Origin: Arthrobotrys musiformis
Lineage: Eukaryota > Ascomycota > Orbiliomycetes > Orbiliales > Orbiliaceae
Assembly: GCA_036971715.1 (NCBI GenBank)
Contig: JAVHJL010000005.1
Location: 2,604,001 to 2,668,000, forward strand
DNA length: 64,000 nucleotides
Direction: 5' to 3'
Shown here: positions 11,225-22,104 of the stretch, piece after piece
Layout: each line of letters starts with the position of its first letter
Numbering within the stretch: the stretch's first letter is position 1
Notes under the pieces: generated by a model
The model's database searches: none
What the model saw: only the letters and a program-made list of their open reading frames with translations
What the model was told of the DNA's origin: nothing
Position numbers and translations under genes: made by a program

Positions 11225-13817
11225 GAGCTAGTTCGAGTAATAGATAGTAAACAACAGCCTGTAAAGAAGCCTCTCAAGCTGAAATGTAGTTAAGAGAAGA
11301 AACTTTATGATTGGAGCTCTTCGACCCCAAATATCCGTTGATGTGCACGAGTGTATACAGGTAGGAAGGGCGAATGCTGGTTTACGGGATCAGGCGAATG
11401 TGATAATACCCCTTCCTTCAGGTTGTGTGGGATTTTCCCGGTGTTTGCGTTGTCCCCTGCAGCTGACAGGCTAGGTTCTGCCATGGCCATGGCCAATGTG
11501 TAAACCCGAGCTGAAGAGGCTCTTTCAGCTGACAATTTCCTCCACGGTAGTTACATCATCAAGCCGTTGAAAGCGAACGTGGTCGAGAAGAGAAGAGCCA
11601 CCTAACAAGAACTTGTACGTCTGGATAACAAAATCCATGTTCGCAATCATACCAATTGGAGTGCTAACATGCTCCCAGCGTGCAAGCGCGCGAGCTAGAG
11701 TGGATCCATGGACCAGCATCTTATATTTCGATTAGGTCACCTGTCGACTCCCTCTTACACACCCAAATTGACATATGGAACATTCCTTTAATCCAACCCG
11801 TCGCCACTATTCGCTCTTAGAATTCAGATAGAGAAAAATCGAGGGCTCCTCAGCACTGGAGTGTTACTTGCACAATGATAGAGCAGGGATTAGGTATTCA
11901 TGCCTGGGTATTTCTCCAGAGCAACCCGCATCTCCATAGCTCATAATACCAACGATTGTTAGTTAATTAGCCCAAGTGGATCAGTCATCGATCACTTGAT
12001 ACAACCGACAGCAGAGCAGAACCAATCCCCTAGAGCATTTTTTTTTTAAAGCGTGTATAAGTCTATATTTGCAATTTATCGTATTCCAATTTGGATGTTT
12101 GGTGATGCGGGACACACTGGATTTACCACCCTGTTCCCAGTTATATACGTTATGACTACTTACAGCGATCCTGAGACTGGATGTCGCAGCGCCATCAAGG
12201 CAACGAGCGGTAGTCAAAACCCTGTGCGATGTAATGATAGTTCCTCCACAGACGTGGGTATCACCGAAGCAACTAGACCTTACGTTCGCGTCGACAGTGC
12301 CGCCAATGATATAGCATGGACGGGGTCAAGAACAGATAATATTATAATCCCAACAGGGAAGAAAGTAAAGGAGCTAGCACACAAGAAGATTTAAGGTTCA
12401 CGGGCGGAACAGGGAGATCGAAGATCTAATTCAGCAGCGTACCTAAAGAATCTATGCGTACTTCCGTGGATGGATGGAGCTTGTATTATATTATATTAGT
12501 CTACGATCGAATCGAGAGATGATCCCCTTGCTCTTCAGGAAAGATCAGTAACGCTGGATAGATTTCGAACATAGCTTAAATTTGAAATGCAAACCATATC
12601 GAATCTAGATGGACTATTGCTATCTACCCTGGTCTTGTACCCAGACCAAACAAAGACTTTCCCAAATGTTAGTTTGATCGGGAAGTTATGATGGTATCAA
12701 TATTTCAACTTGCGCTTATATCATCCCTTCAACACGGATGCATATGCGGACCTGAGCTCATGAGTTCGCGAAAATAATGCAGGACTAGTCTCTGCATCTG
12801 CGACATAGATGTGACCCTCATTGGCCAAAAATAGTTCTCCAAGGGCGGTGTACCTTTAAAATGAATAGAACAATTTATGTATTTATGTGCTACTCGATCA
12901 TGTGTCAATTTAGCCCCGTCATCGTATCCCATCAATGTTCGCTGCGATCACGATATCAGATAAGCGATTTCAGCGAGATCTAGATCTGAATATCATCTAA
13001 CCCAATCGGGTCCAGTCTCGCCAATTAAAGCTCTGAACGACGGGAGCGCGGGAAACCTTGCAGTATCAAGAATGTCGATTGAGTCTAAAAGGGGAATGGT
13101 TTTAGGAGTTTGAAGGGCACCCTCCCGAGGTTGGTGGTTGTGGTCCGGTGGCTGCTCTATGGCGTCCGGAGCGGCCACCAGACTAGGCGATCGATAGTCT
13201 GGGGTAGGGTTTAGCTCTACAGCACATTCCGTCGAGAATGCGGGCCTCAGGAAACAGGGGTCACTAATTAGGCTGTCTAAACCGAGACGGACTGGGAATT
13301 CATGAACATTGAACTCGTATTTTTCTTTTTATTTGGATTGGTTAGACCTCAGCCAACAAAAAGAGATTGAGATCTCGAGAGAGACAACTACAAAATACAT
13401 ACAAGGACCATCAAAGTAAAGGGAAAAAAAAGAAAGCAAGTCGGGTATTTCAGGAATAAATGGGCTATTTTGGTCTCGTACCCAGACCGCACAAAGGGCT
13501 ATTTTAAATTTATAAATTTTCATGGCATAGTGATACCCCTAAAACAAAAATCAATCCCGAAGCAAAAATCAATGGTATCGAATGTGGTTACAAGCACTTC
13601 AGCTGCAGACTAAAGGAACTCCTCGAGTCAGTACGAGATCGATACTAAGTAAGGTGGCTTTGACAAGCAGAGCTCAATCCTCCAAGTTTACGGATTAAAT
13701 TTTATCAAAATAGTATAAATACCACTGAAGTCAGTTTCCCATCTCTGGACTTATCTTTACAAATCATCCCCCAAACCTCATCTACTCTATTTCTTTTTCT
13801 CTATCCTCATACCAAAT
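11225..13817. other. Intergenic between secreted protein and terpene synthase
   Basis: A 2.6-kb stretch with fragments. Minus-strand open frames at 11305-11719 meet with a frame change at about 11530, and a plus frame at 12053-12394 has no family signature. A more coding-like minus segment is listed separately (12729-13318). The last 150 bases before 13818 are CT-rich and contain TATAAATA near 13714, as expected for a fungal core promoter of the terpene synthase. Confidence 0.4.
12729..13318 (-). CDS. Unrecognised two-exon coding-like segment, 5' end unclear
   Basis: On the minus strand an open segment with normal protein composition (from about 13318, e.g. HEFPVRLGLDSLISDP and ALPSFRALIGETGPDW) ends at a GTTAGA donor (13001). 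A 60-nt candidate intron ends ATCGCAG at 12942. The frame then continues in phase 0 (TLMGYDDGAKLTHDRVAHKY) to a stop at 12729. There is no convincing start codon, because a stop lies just upstream of 13318, so the gene is partial or decayed. No family was recognised. Confidence 0.28.
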
Positions 13818-16534
13818 ATGTCTAACGATATTGTATTAAAGGGGGGCGGGAAAATAGGAGAAGGGTATTCGACTCCGTTGATACCACATAAAAATTCTTT
13901 ACCACTTCCGCCCCATCTGCTCCCATTCTATAAATCGCGAATCGAACCTCGTATTCATGCTTCTGCGTCGGATGAGGAAAAGATTGCCAATGAATATTAT
14001 GAAGAATGGGTTAGATATGGAGGGCGACCTGTGGGCTCTCGTGGATCGATTGCGGATATTGGCGGTGCAGCATCGGTCCAATATCCTGAGTGTGACCCCG
14101 AGAGACTGCGAAAAGTATCCGATTTGGCGGCAATCTTGAGTCTTGATGACGGTGAGTTACGGCGACGAATTATCACAAGCTATATTATAGAAAAATGCTA
14201 ATGCATTGGTGAAACTCGGCTTTTCAGATTTCGGTGATGGGGGCTATGGCGCATCTCCGGAAGATGTTAGTAGACATTATAAAATGATCTAGACAGGAGG
14301 CTAATGTAAATTGCAGGACGAATACGAGAGAACATGCGAGATTATCCTCAAGCAGCTTAAATCAAAACTTTACGTTGAAACTATATCCAAAGACTACGAG
14401 TTGGCCCGACTCTTCCAAAAGTACCAAGTCTGGTCTGCTGCTAATAAAGAGATTGAATCGCATCTGTCTCTGCAAAAGATTGAGACGGTGGAAGCTCACT
14501 TGGATGCAACTATGGTTGCTAAGGCTTCCACGTAAGTTCGGAAAACCCTCCCTTCGGATCAAGGCTTTCTGGTTAATTTCGAATTTCAAGCACATGCTGA
14601 CTTCTAATCAAGATTCTTTCATGAGGTTCTGCTCTATGTTTATCGTATCAACTTAACAGACTAGCAGGCTCGAAGCCTAGAGCCTATCAGTCGTGTCTTT
14701 ATGCGCATACTAACTCTTATAAATGACTACGCCTCAGCTGATAAAGAATGGATCGATTTTTGTCGAAACTCAAAAGGAGAGACGACTTTTCCGCCTTCAG
14801 CCGTGTTTTGGATCCTGGATACTCAAGATATTACCTACCTTGAGGCCAAAGAAATGTTAAAGACTATGATTTCAGAGATGGAGACTAAGCTTCTCCAAGA
14901 ATGTCAATCCAGTCTTAAGAAATGCCGGGACTCCGAAAAAGCGCTGTTCAGAACGTATTTATCGAGTGTTCAGTATAATGTTGTGGGGTTGGCAATGCTA
15001 TCTACGCATTGTGAACGTTATCGGACAGACCCAAAAGGCCAATTCAGCCCTAAGCCAGAATACAAAGCCGATGACTTTCGTTCCCTGGCCCAGATGGAGA
15101 ACCTAAACCAAGAAAAAAGCGAACCGGTCTTGGGCGAAAATCCTTTGAAACATAATGATCATGGATTGAAGAATAATGGACAGAATTCCATAGGTTTGAA
15201 CGGGAATATCGACATTCGAGCGGATACAAATACCCCTCCTTGGCTTACGATCTTCCCAAAACGGTCGGAAGAGGTTGTGATGGAGCCTTTTAACTATATT
15301 TCGAATATTGCGGCAACTGGAAATAAGATCCGCAAACATGTCGTCGAATGCCTCAATATCTGGTATAAGGTCCCTGAGGATCGGTTGAAAACCATCATAG
15401 CGGTGTCGGACTTGTTACGGAACTCTCTCGTAATGTAAGTGTTTTCTTAGAGGAACATTGCTATAGTACATAATAGGGGCCCGGGGCCTAACTGGTTTAA
15501 CACAGGATGGACGATATCCAGGATGGAACCCCTGTCCGTAAAGGTGTTCCGGCCACTCACATGGTATTTGGTATAGCACAGGCAATAAACACCGAGAATA
15601 TGTTACTTGTCAAGTCCTGCATGGAGCTCCAACAGCTTTCACCCGAGGGGATTAAATTATATCTAGGTTGGTAATACTTACATCGTGGCAATTACAAGCT
15701 ACAACGACCTTCTCTTTGATTGAGTTCGATTCTAGACAGTTGAGCTAACTCAATCTACCAATAAGAGGAGTTATGCGATCTTTATACTGGGCAGGGACAT
15801 GACTTGCATGCGATTTTCAAGGCAGAGTGCCCTACCGTATCGGAATTGCTTCGAACGATAGACGGGAGTACGCACCCCTACTATAATTATATACGTCAAG
15901 GCTAACGAAGGCTTAAACAGAAGCCGGTAGAATCCTGACCACGATATCTGTTCTCATGAGAACGGAGGCAACCATAAACCGGTACGTAGCCTATACAAGC
16001 GTTTTTTTACCCTAAATAGATTTTTCATTGACAATGAGGCGTCGGTTGTTATAATATAGGGATCTAGAGGTTGAGGAGCTCTTAATTTTCGCGGGTCGAT
16101 ACGTTCAGGTCTGGGACGGCTATCTAGATGTGCTTAGTAACGATGTAAGGAAATCCATATTTGATATTTTCAGAGGGATGCAGATTAGGACATGGGTTAT
16201 TAACATACTTTTTCTAAAGTGCGCATCCGATCTCGACGAGGGTTCCTTCTCCTTGCCTATAATATATGCCATGGATCGCCCAGGGTCGGAAAGTGCTCAA
16301 TTGAGGAGTCTCTTCAAGATTAGAGCACAACAGGGAGCTTTCTCGAAGCAACAGAAAGAACTTATTATGAAGATTTTAAAGGAGTCAAAAAGTGATGAGT
16401 TTGCGTTACGAATCTTAGAAGACCTGGAGGAACACATCGAGAAGTTGTTACAGGCGATTGAAGCCAAGGCTCCAAAGGAGGGCAAAAACTGGATGTTTCG
16501 TGCCATTATTGCAGGAATGAAGGCCCGTCTTTAA
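13818..16534 (+). pseudogene. Chimeric terpene cyclase/prenyl diphosphate synthase (bifunctional terpene synthase), probably disabled
   Basis: Nine exons: 13818-14151, 14228-14265, 14317-14531, 14613-15434, 15506-15666, 15766-15867, 15921-15981, 16060-16144 and 16220-16534 (about 710 codons, matching the family). The N-terminal class I cyclase has YEEWVRYGGRP, an Asp-rich SLDDDFGD (about 109-115) and an intact NSE triad, NDYASADKE (233-241). After a linker the C-terminal prenyltransferase starts near PFNYISNIAATGNKIRKHVV and has the first Asp-rich motif MMDDIQDG (about 470-477), YTGQGHDL and a DLDEGSFSLP end. Family members build C20/C25 diphosphates and cyclise them. Defects: TAG in frame at 14662-14664 (residue 213); roughly 20 residues normally found between YRxN and LEPIS are missing; and the second Asp-rich motif reads WDGYLD instead of DDYxx. 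A 43-nt intron could hide the stop, but its signals are poor. Confidence 0.85.
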
Positions 16535-19144
16535 TTGTTGGCCGAACCAATTCTGCCGTCATCACGTGGACAATTCAAATGGTAAATAGGTTGGCGCGTT
16601 GATTCGGGCAGGATATGGACATACAGCAAGCCTCTGTTGTGAAAGTCCGGAGATGATTCGAAATATATATATATAATTAGTTCCTCCCGAATTCATCTTA
16701 TTGAAGTTTGCTCCGACTCTTGTATGAGCTTCGTAAGGTAAAACAAGAAAATTTCGGGAGTAATGTTGCAGACGAGTCCATGAGGATTTATGGAATACGT
16801 ACGAGAAAAGGATTCATTTGGGCGTCAGTAGTAGGGGCCACAATGGAAACCGTCGAAATAAAACAATTCTTAATTGCGCGGGAATAGCCGTGGATAGCAT
16901 CGTTTCTAGATATTCAGTACTTTGGTTAGATCAATTGGGTTTCTTTCTTCTTGCAATGCTGTTGATATTTGTGAGCCATCCTATCCTCAGCTGTTCATTG
17001 TAGCAATCATGATTGTTGTGTGTGGTGGGTCCTCAACTCGGTGTGTTGTTCTGGGAACGAGCTGGCTCCTGAAGAGGAGGCGCAAGAAAGAAAGAAAGAA
17101 GAAGAAGAGGGCTGTATTAGGCAATGCTAATAGGGCATCCGTTTTATCGGAGTTGAGTTATGTATAAGATAATTTGTAAAGAGTGATGCCAATTGAATAC
17201 TAGTGTTCTACGACGTATGAGTTATTGGAATCAACTTCACACAGGATATATATATACGCATAGGGAAACGAATCTACGCATATTGAAATAGATGGCGGTG
17301 TATTGCCTAGGGAAGGGAGCTAGTACTAATGTTATGGGGTTTCAGTGAGCAGGTACTGCTTCCTAGCGCTAGCCCGGATGTTGAGAAGTCTGAAAATGAA
17401 GCTGGGTATATACTTCTGTAAACGTCATATTCTGCTCCAGAGGAACTTCCAACACTGTTTATATGTCTGTTGAAAGCGTCCCCTCTTACGTGACGCCGAT
17501 CCACCTTCGGAGCCTGTGATGACAAAGAATTTGGATACCTAAAGTGCTAATTATCGGTTGTTACCTATATAATTGGGTCATTGAGTGCATACTAGGCGAT
17601 ATATTGCACATCTTGATGGGCTGCCTGATGCAAGGTTAAGATACTTTGAATCCGTAGTATCGAACAAAAAAAAAAGAGATCCACAGTTTGTGGGAATAAC
17701 GAGACTATCCCGCCTTCCGTCCCCCAGGTCGCTCGAGTTTCATCCCCTGCACTGTCGTTGGGGGGAAGAGCGATCCCTTCGACATTGCCCATGGGTTGCC
17801 GCCTCCAGATAATATTTTTATAAAAAGGGCAGCAACAGCGAAGGTGGAAATCTGCACGGCTTAGAATCCCGCCCTGAACATAGCCGATAAGTTCATAAGA
17901 CGAATCAAAAGCAGGAGGTACATACTCCATACATGTCCGGACTCCCTGGCAGCTGCATACGTGGAATCACAATGGAAGCGGAGAATCTGTGGTATATCAT
18001 ATTCTTATTTTTGACTTTTGTAACTACCGAATCCACCAAGCTTTCCGGGTGCATGGATTCCACCTACTCGGGTTTGCAAAGTAAGCAAAGCTCCTTTTCC
18101 CGCTTGGCTTACTTAGCTAGCAACACCCTGTTAAACGGCACTGCATCATCCAGGCAAATGTTGTTATTAATGAGAGCCTCGTAAACCAGGGCTATTGCAG
18201 CATAGTCAGAAACTAGAGCGGATACTTTTTTCCGTCGCAATGTTTCTTTGACTCCACTGAAAAAAGATGAATCGATCCACATAGCGCTTCGAGATCTATC
18301 CATTGGAACCGAAGAGTTTACTACGTACTTTCACGTATAGCCACGATCGAGGCCTAAAAAAAGATAGTGAACAAAGTGAAATGGGGTGTCTTGTACTTTG
18401 GCCACTGCACATTGCATTGGAAGATCAATGGTATCCGCTCTTTGAACTGTAGGCGTTTGAAGGAGGTAAGACGGCAACATCAACATGTCCCAGAAATTTC
18501 CATTCAGTGTCAAGACCCAAAGGCCTTTTTTTTTTTTCGTTCGAAGGGGCGAACCGATACGCGGGCATCTCCATTCGCCTTTTATCGGATTTCTTTCCTT
18601 TCTAGAACCTTTTTTTTTTTTCCTTTCTCATTTTATATCTGAAAGTCAAGCCAGTTGGCGCCCTGCTGACATTGAAGCTGATGATATGAGTGACATGTTT
18701 CAAGTTGACCAGGAGGTTCTGGGGCTCATGCTCACACCGCTGGACCGTTTATATTGCGTCCGCTTTGACCCGTCCTGTGAACGCTTACAAGGCCATGTAT
18801 GTACCCTAAAAACTACTAGGCATGCATGCGACCGACAGAGATTGTAGAAGCCAGCATCCAGAAATGTGTCGACGGATGACATGACAGAATATCCACAGAG
18901 ACAAACCGACTAAAGGACTTTCGAGCAATGCAATACCTACTCCTGTATGGTTGCTTGCGCTTGGCTCCAGACCCATATACTAAACCATCACGATACCGCT
19001 AGCTGCAGGTGCGACTTAGCTAAGTCCCACCGGCCAGTTCGGAACGTCGAGGAACCATTTGAAGGATTTTTTTTTTCTTTTCGAGTCCTTTGTTCACTCA
19101 ATTTTGCTAATAAGTTGAGCCGGTCCGAGTCTGCCAATTCCAAG
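16535..19144. other. Intergenic with scattered open frames
   Basis: A 2.6-kb gap between the terpene synthase and the coiled-coil gene. It includes a hydrophobic plus frame (16900-17000, LGFFLLAMLLIFV) followed by a Lys/Arg-rich GAAAGAAAGAAGAAG stretch, and a short hydrophobic frame at 17933-18184. A coding-like segment at 18650-18800 (SWRPADIEADDMSDMF) could be a lost or unrecognised exon. None has a start, stop and splice set I could confirm. T-rich runs at 18523-18537 and 18610-18621 are non-coding. Confidence 0.4.
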
Positions 19145-20788
19145 ATGACCGAGGAAGCAACCAAGCCGTCGACAACAGGTCGCAGTACCAAAACCAGCAA
19201 CATTCACTCCATCTTATCTGACAACAGCACCAACACATTTTTAGCGGCCTCGCCCGAACGCCACCACCACAGAGCCCTGAAAATTGGCGAAGCAACATTG
19301 CCCTCCTGGTCCACTCCAGACCTGGGGAATACCGTTGTACCTACAAAACGTATCTCGGATCAAGAGCGATTGCGTCTGCGGCACTCTGGCTTCTTTTCAG
19401 CGTATTCAGAGTCTGCACACAGCCCAGAAATAGATATCCAGCAAGACTATTTAAAAAGGCGGAAACTTTCTGTAGTTCCTCACTCCTACCCCTCGAATAC
19501 AACCTTCTTTTCAGAGGATCACAGGGACGAGCCCCTCAGCTTAATCACAGAAGATGAAGCTCCCATAAGGCCTTGCCCAGTTAGAGAATACCCTAGAAGA
19601 CTAAGCATCGCTTCGGTTTTAACCGCTGATAGTGGTTCGCTCCCAAGTGTGGTATCGCCAGCGACAACGACGAGCTGGGGCGCCGGGCTGGCATCCTCTG
19701 CATCTTCAACGACTACCGTCAATCCCCCCCAGTGGCCTTTTATGAGCGAGTTGTACCAGCCGGTCAGTCGTAGGAGTCCAATACCCAATCCTACTTCGGC
19801 AAGTGCTTCTGTTGGGTCTCACTCTCGGAAAGACCAACGAGCTTTTGAGGACACTGACTTTAAAACTTGGGAATTCGACCTCGAACCGCCAACCCACCAG
19901 AGGAAGGCACCCCTCTTAAGGAAAGATCCTCGTCGTGGCAATTTAGGCACTATCAGTACCACAGACGACTCGATTATGGCTTCCGTCGGTAACTTTGAGA
20001 ATACCAGTAAAACTCGCAAATCCCATCCGTTAGGAGAAGATGAAATGGGAGACATGAGAGATATACAGGCAGGGTTATCAGGGGAAAACATGCACATAGG
20101 GCCACAGCATTCGCTAGAGGCATATAACGATGTAGTATCCGATTTACAACACAAATTATCCACCAAAACGTTAGCGCTAGAGGCATTACAGAAGGAACAT
20201 GATCGTCTCCTAGGCGCCTATAGCCGACAACAAACACGAAGTGCAGCTATCCAAAAGAAGTGCTCGGTTGCGGACGCAGAGATCGTGTCCCTTTCAGCGG
20301 AGCGAGATCGACTCCAAGAGGCTTTTGACCAGTCCGAATCACAGGTCCAGGAACTGACAGAGCAACGCGATAGTATCAACAGGAGGCTCGTTGCTAGGGT
20401 TAGGGAATACTCCAACATCATACAGCTAGCGTCCCAGATGGAAAGCTTGTCGGTGTTAGAGCGCAAGAGGTGGAAAGAAAGAGATACCTTACTCAGGTCA
20501 CAAATAGGAGAACGAGATAAAGTAATAGAGGACATGAAACAGCGACTCACAGTTTCTATGAAAACTGATACAGCAGGAGAGTCTAGCCGATCTCCGATCT
20601 CCGATACTGATCCCGACGAAATTACTATGCTGCGGAAAGAAAACCGAATACTGAAGGAAAGAGCCGAAGAACTGGAGACCTCTGTCGGCGAGGCGAAACA
20701 GGAAGTTCAGCGGATGGAAGAAATTGGGCGGATGTTGTTGCACCGAAACCGGGAGGATTCTGATATCTCAGTACATCTTCCGTCTTGA
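19145..20788 (+). CDS. Conserved-looking coiled-coil protein, function unknown
   Basis: Single exon of 547 aa, starting at the ATG in CCAAGATGACCGAGG. The frame is open further upstream, but without another in-frame ATG near a good context. Residues 1-320 are Ser/Thr/Pro-rich and look disordered, with a His patch (RHHHRALKIGE) and short conserved-looking blocks such as RLRLRHSGFFSAYSES and DFKTWEFDLEPP. Residues about 340-535 have heptad-like Leu spacing and high Glu/Arg/Gln (SDLQHKLSTKTLALEALQKE to ENRILKERAEELETSVGEAK), indicating a long coiled coil. The layout suggests a scaffold or polarity/cytoskeleton adaptor, but I do not recognise a family. It marks the start of the conserved-gene part of the window. 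Confidence 0.75.
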   Translation: MTEEATKPSTTGRSTKTSNIHSILSDNSTNTFLAASPERHHHRALKIGEATLPSWSTPDLGNTVVPTKRISDQERLRLRHSGFFSAYSESAHSPEIDIQQDYLKRRKLSVVPHSYPSNTTFFSEDHRDEPLSLITEDEAPIRPCPVREYPRRLSIASVLTADSGSLPSVVSPATTTSWGAGLASSASSTTTVNPPQWPFMSELYQPVSRRSPIPNPTSASASVGSHSRKDQRAFEDTDFKTWEFDLEPPTHQRKAPLLRKDPRRGNLGTISTTDDSIMASVGNFENTSKTRKSHPLGEDEMGDMRDIQAGLSGENMHIGPQHSLEAYNDVVSDLQHKLSTKTLALEALQKEHDRLLGAYSRQQTRSAAIQKKCSVADAEIVSLSAERDRLQEAFDQSESQVQELTEQRDSINRRLVARVREYSNIIQLASQMESLSVLERKRWKERDTLLRSQIGERDKVIEDMKQRLTVSMKTDTAGESSRSPISDTDPDEITMLRKENRILKERAEELETSVGEAKQEVQRMEEIGRMLLHRNREDSDISVHLPS

Positions 20789-22104
20789 TCCATTAAACCC
20801 AAAAGACGGGGAGAAAAGGGAAAAGAAGAGGAGGAATTTTTGAACGGGAGGGGATGGGGGGAAGGATGTGAATGGGGATGAAGGGATATGACATTTGACT
20901 TGGTTAGACGATCGGTTAGTAGAAGCGCATAAACAGGGCGTACAATGAGGAATTCAGGGTATCGGAGCCCAAAAAGCCCGAGCCAGGTTATCCTCAGCTT
21001 GCCACCAAGAAAAAGGTAAAATGAGAGTTGGAATACAGCCTCGTCAGCCTAGGTACACGGATGCTCTGATTCTAGAGAATTGGGAAGGAGAATATCAAAA
21101 ATAAATCAGCTCCTGCACGACTCACAATGCCTCCTGTCTATCAGGCGGGCCATGGTATGCAGAGTCGGCTGACGAATAGGCTTGATTTTGCCACAACATG
21201 GCCCTGTACTTGGGTCGGTTTGACGCAGTTGCATATGCGGGTGATAGCATTGGATCTCTGGTATTTTCCGGGAAGTGGCGAAAGTCTAAGATCCCGAAGG
21301 TCTGGGAGAGCCTATAATTACTCCTACGTATCATAGCATGCTGTCACCGACGGTCATTTCCTGTTTTGGAGATTGCAACAAGGAGCACCGACAAGTTTGC
21401 GTTGCTGGTGTTGCAAGTGGGGATACCCCTGTCGGTGGGAATATTTTGGGTATGCCAGAACCTTCTTCAGGCCGGCGCCTCTTCGTTTTGCAATTGGTGA
21501 TGTCCTGAGCTTGGACGCCGGACACAGAACTCTTCAGCTCTGTGGGGCATCATCATGCATCGAACCATGTAGAATTTTCTTAGGACTAAGGCCACAACAG
21601 ATGGGTCACAGGATCACGGATGCCGGTTTACTGCAGGATACAGCATCATGGCGTTGCATTGTCCTTCCAAGGTTTTCGGGTTTTATTTCCAAGATAGAAA
21701 AAGTTGATTATTTTTTTTGTACAGTACCCATATTTAGCAAGAATTATACCCCGTACGCTATTAAGACTAAATTCCAAGAAAATGCACCGATGATGCAAAC
21801 GCCTTTTTCAAGCAGGTATGTACGTAACAAAAAAAAAAAAAAAAAAAAATCCAAAAAATATTCCAAGGAAATTCATATGCTTCCCTGTTTGGTTTGGGAA
21901 CTTGGCAAGTGGCCTATGTAGTAAGTGGGGAGAGATATGGGTGTGTGAAGAAAGCATAGATCTAAATGCAAATGTATCATATATCCTTCCAAAGGCTCCT
22001 GTCGGCTCTTCCACCTAGAATGTGTAGTCGTCGTGATACTGACCACGGTGGAAGGTTCGATTTTGCCAGAACGTCGGAGGCGCCGAAGCCTGCAGTCGGG
22101 GGTA
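20789..22104. other. Intergenic between convergent coiled-coil and RRM genes
   Basis: The first 100 bases are a purine-rich 3' UTR (GGGGAGAAAAGGGAAAAGAAGAGGAGG). Plus-strand frames at 21127-21921 run through a Cys/Trp-rich segment without family features and end in an A21 run, and I leave them uncalled. The genes on either side converge, so both terminators lie here. Confidence 0.45.
21829..21849 (+). repeat. Poly-A microsatellite (21 A)
   Basis: A run of 21 adenines in the convergent intergenic region, followed by an A-rich tail. Non-coding. Confidence 0.88.

Noticed and set aside
16900..17167. Small hydrophobic plus frame followed by a Lys/Arg-rich repeat
   Set aside because: The two open parts are in different frames, and a 33-nt intron would be needed, which is too short.
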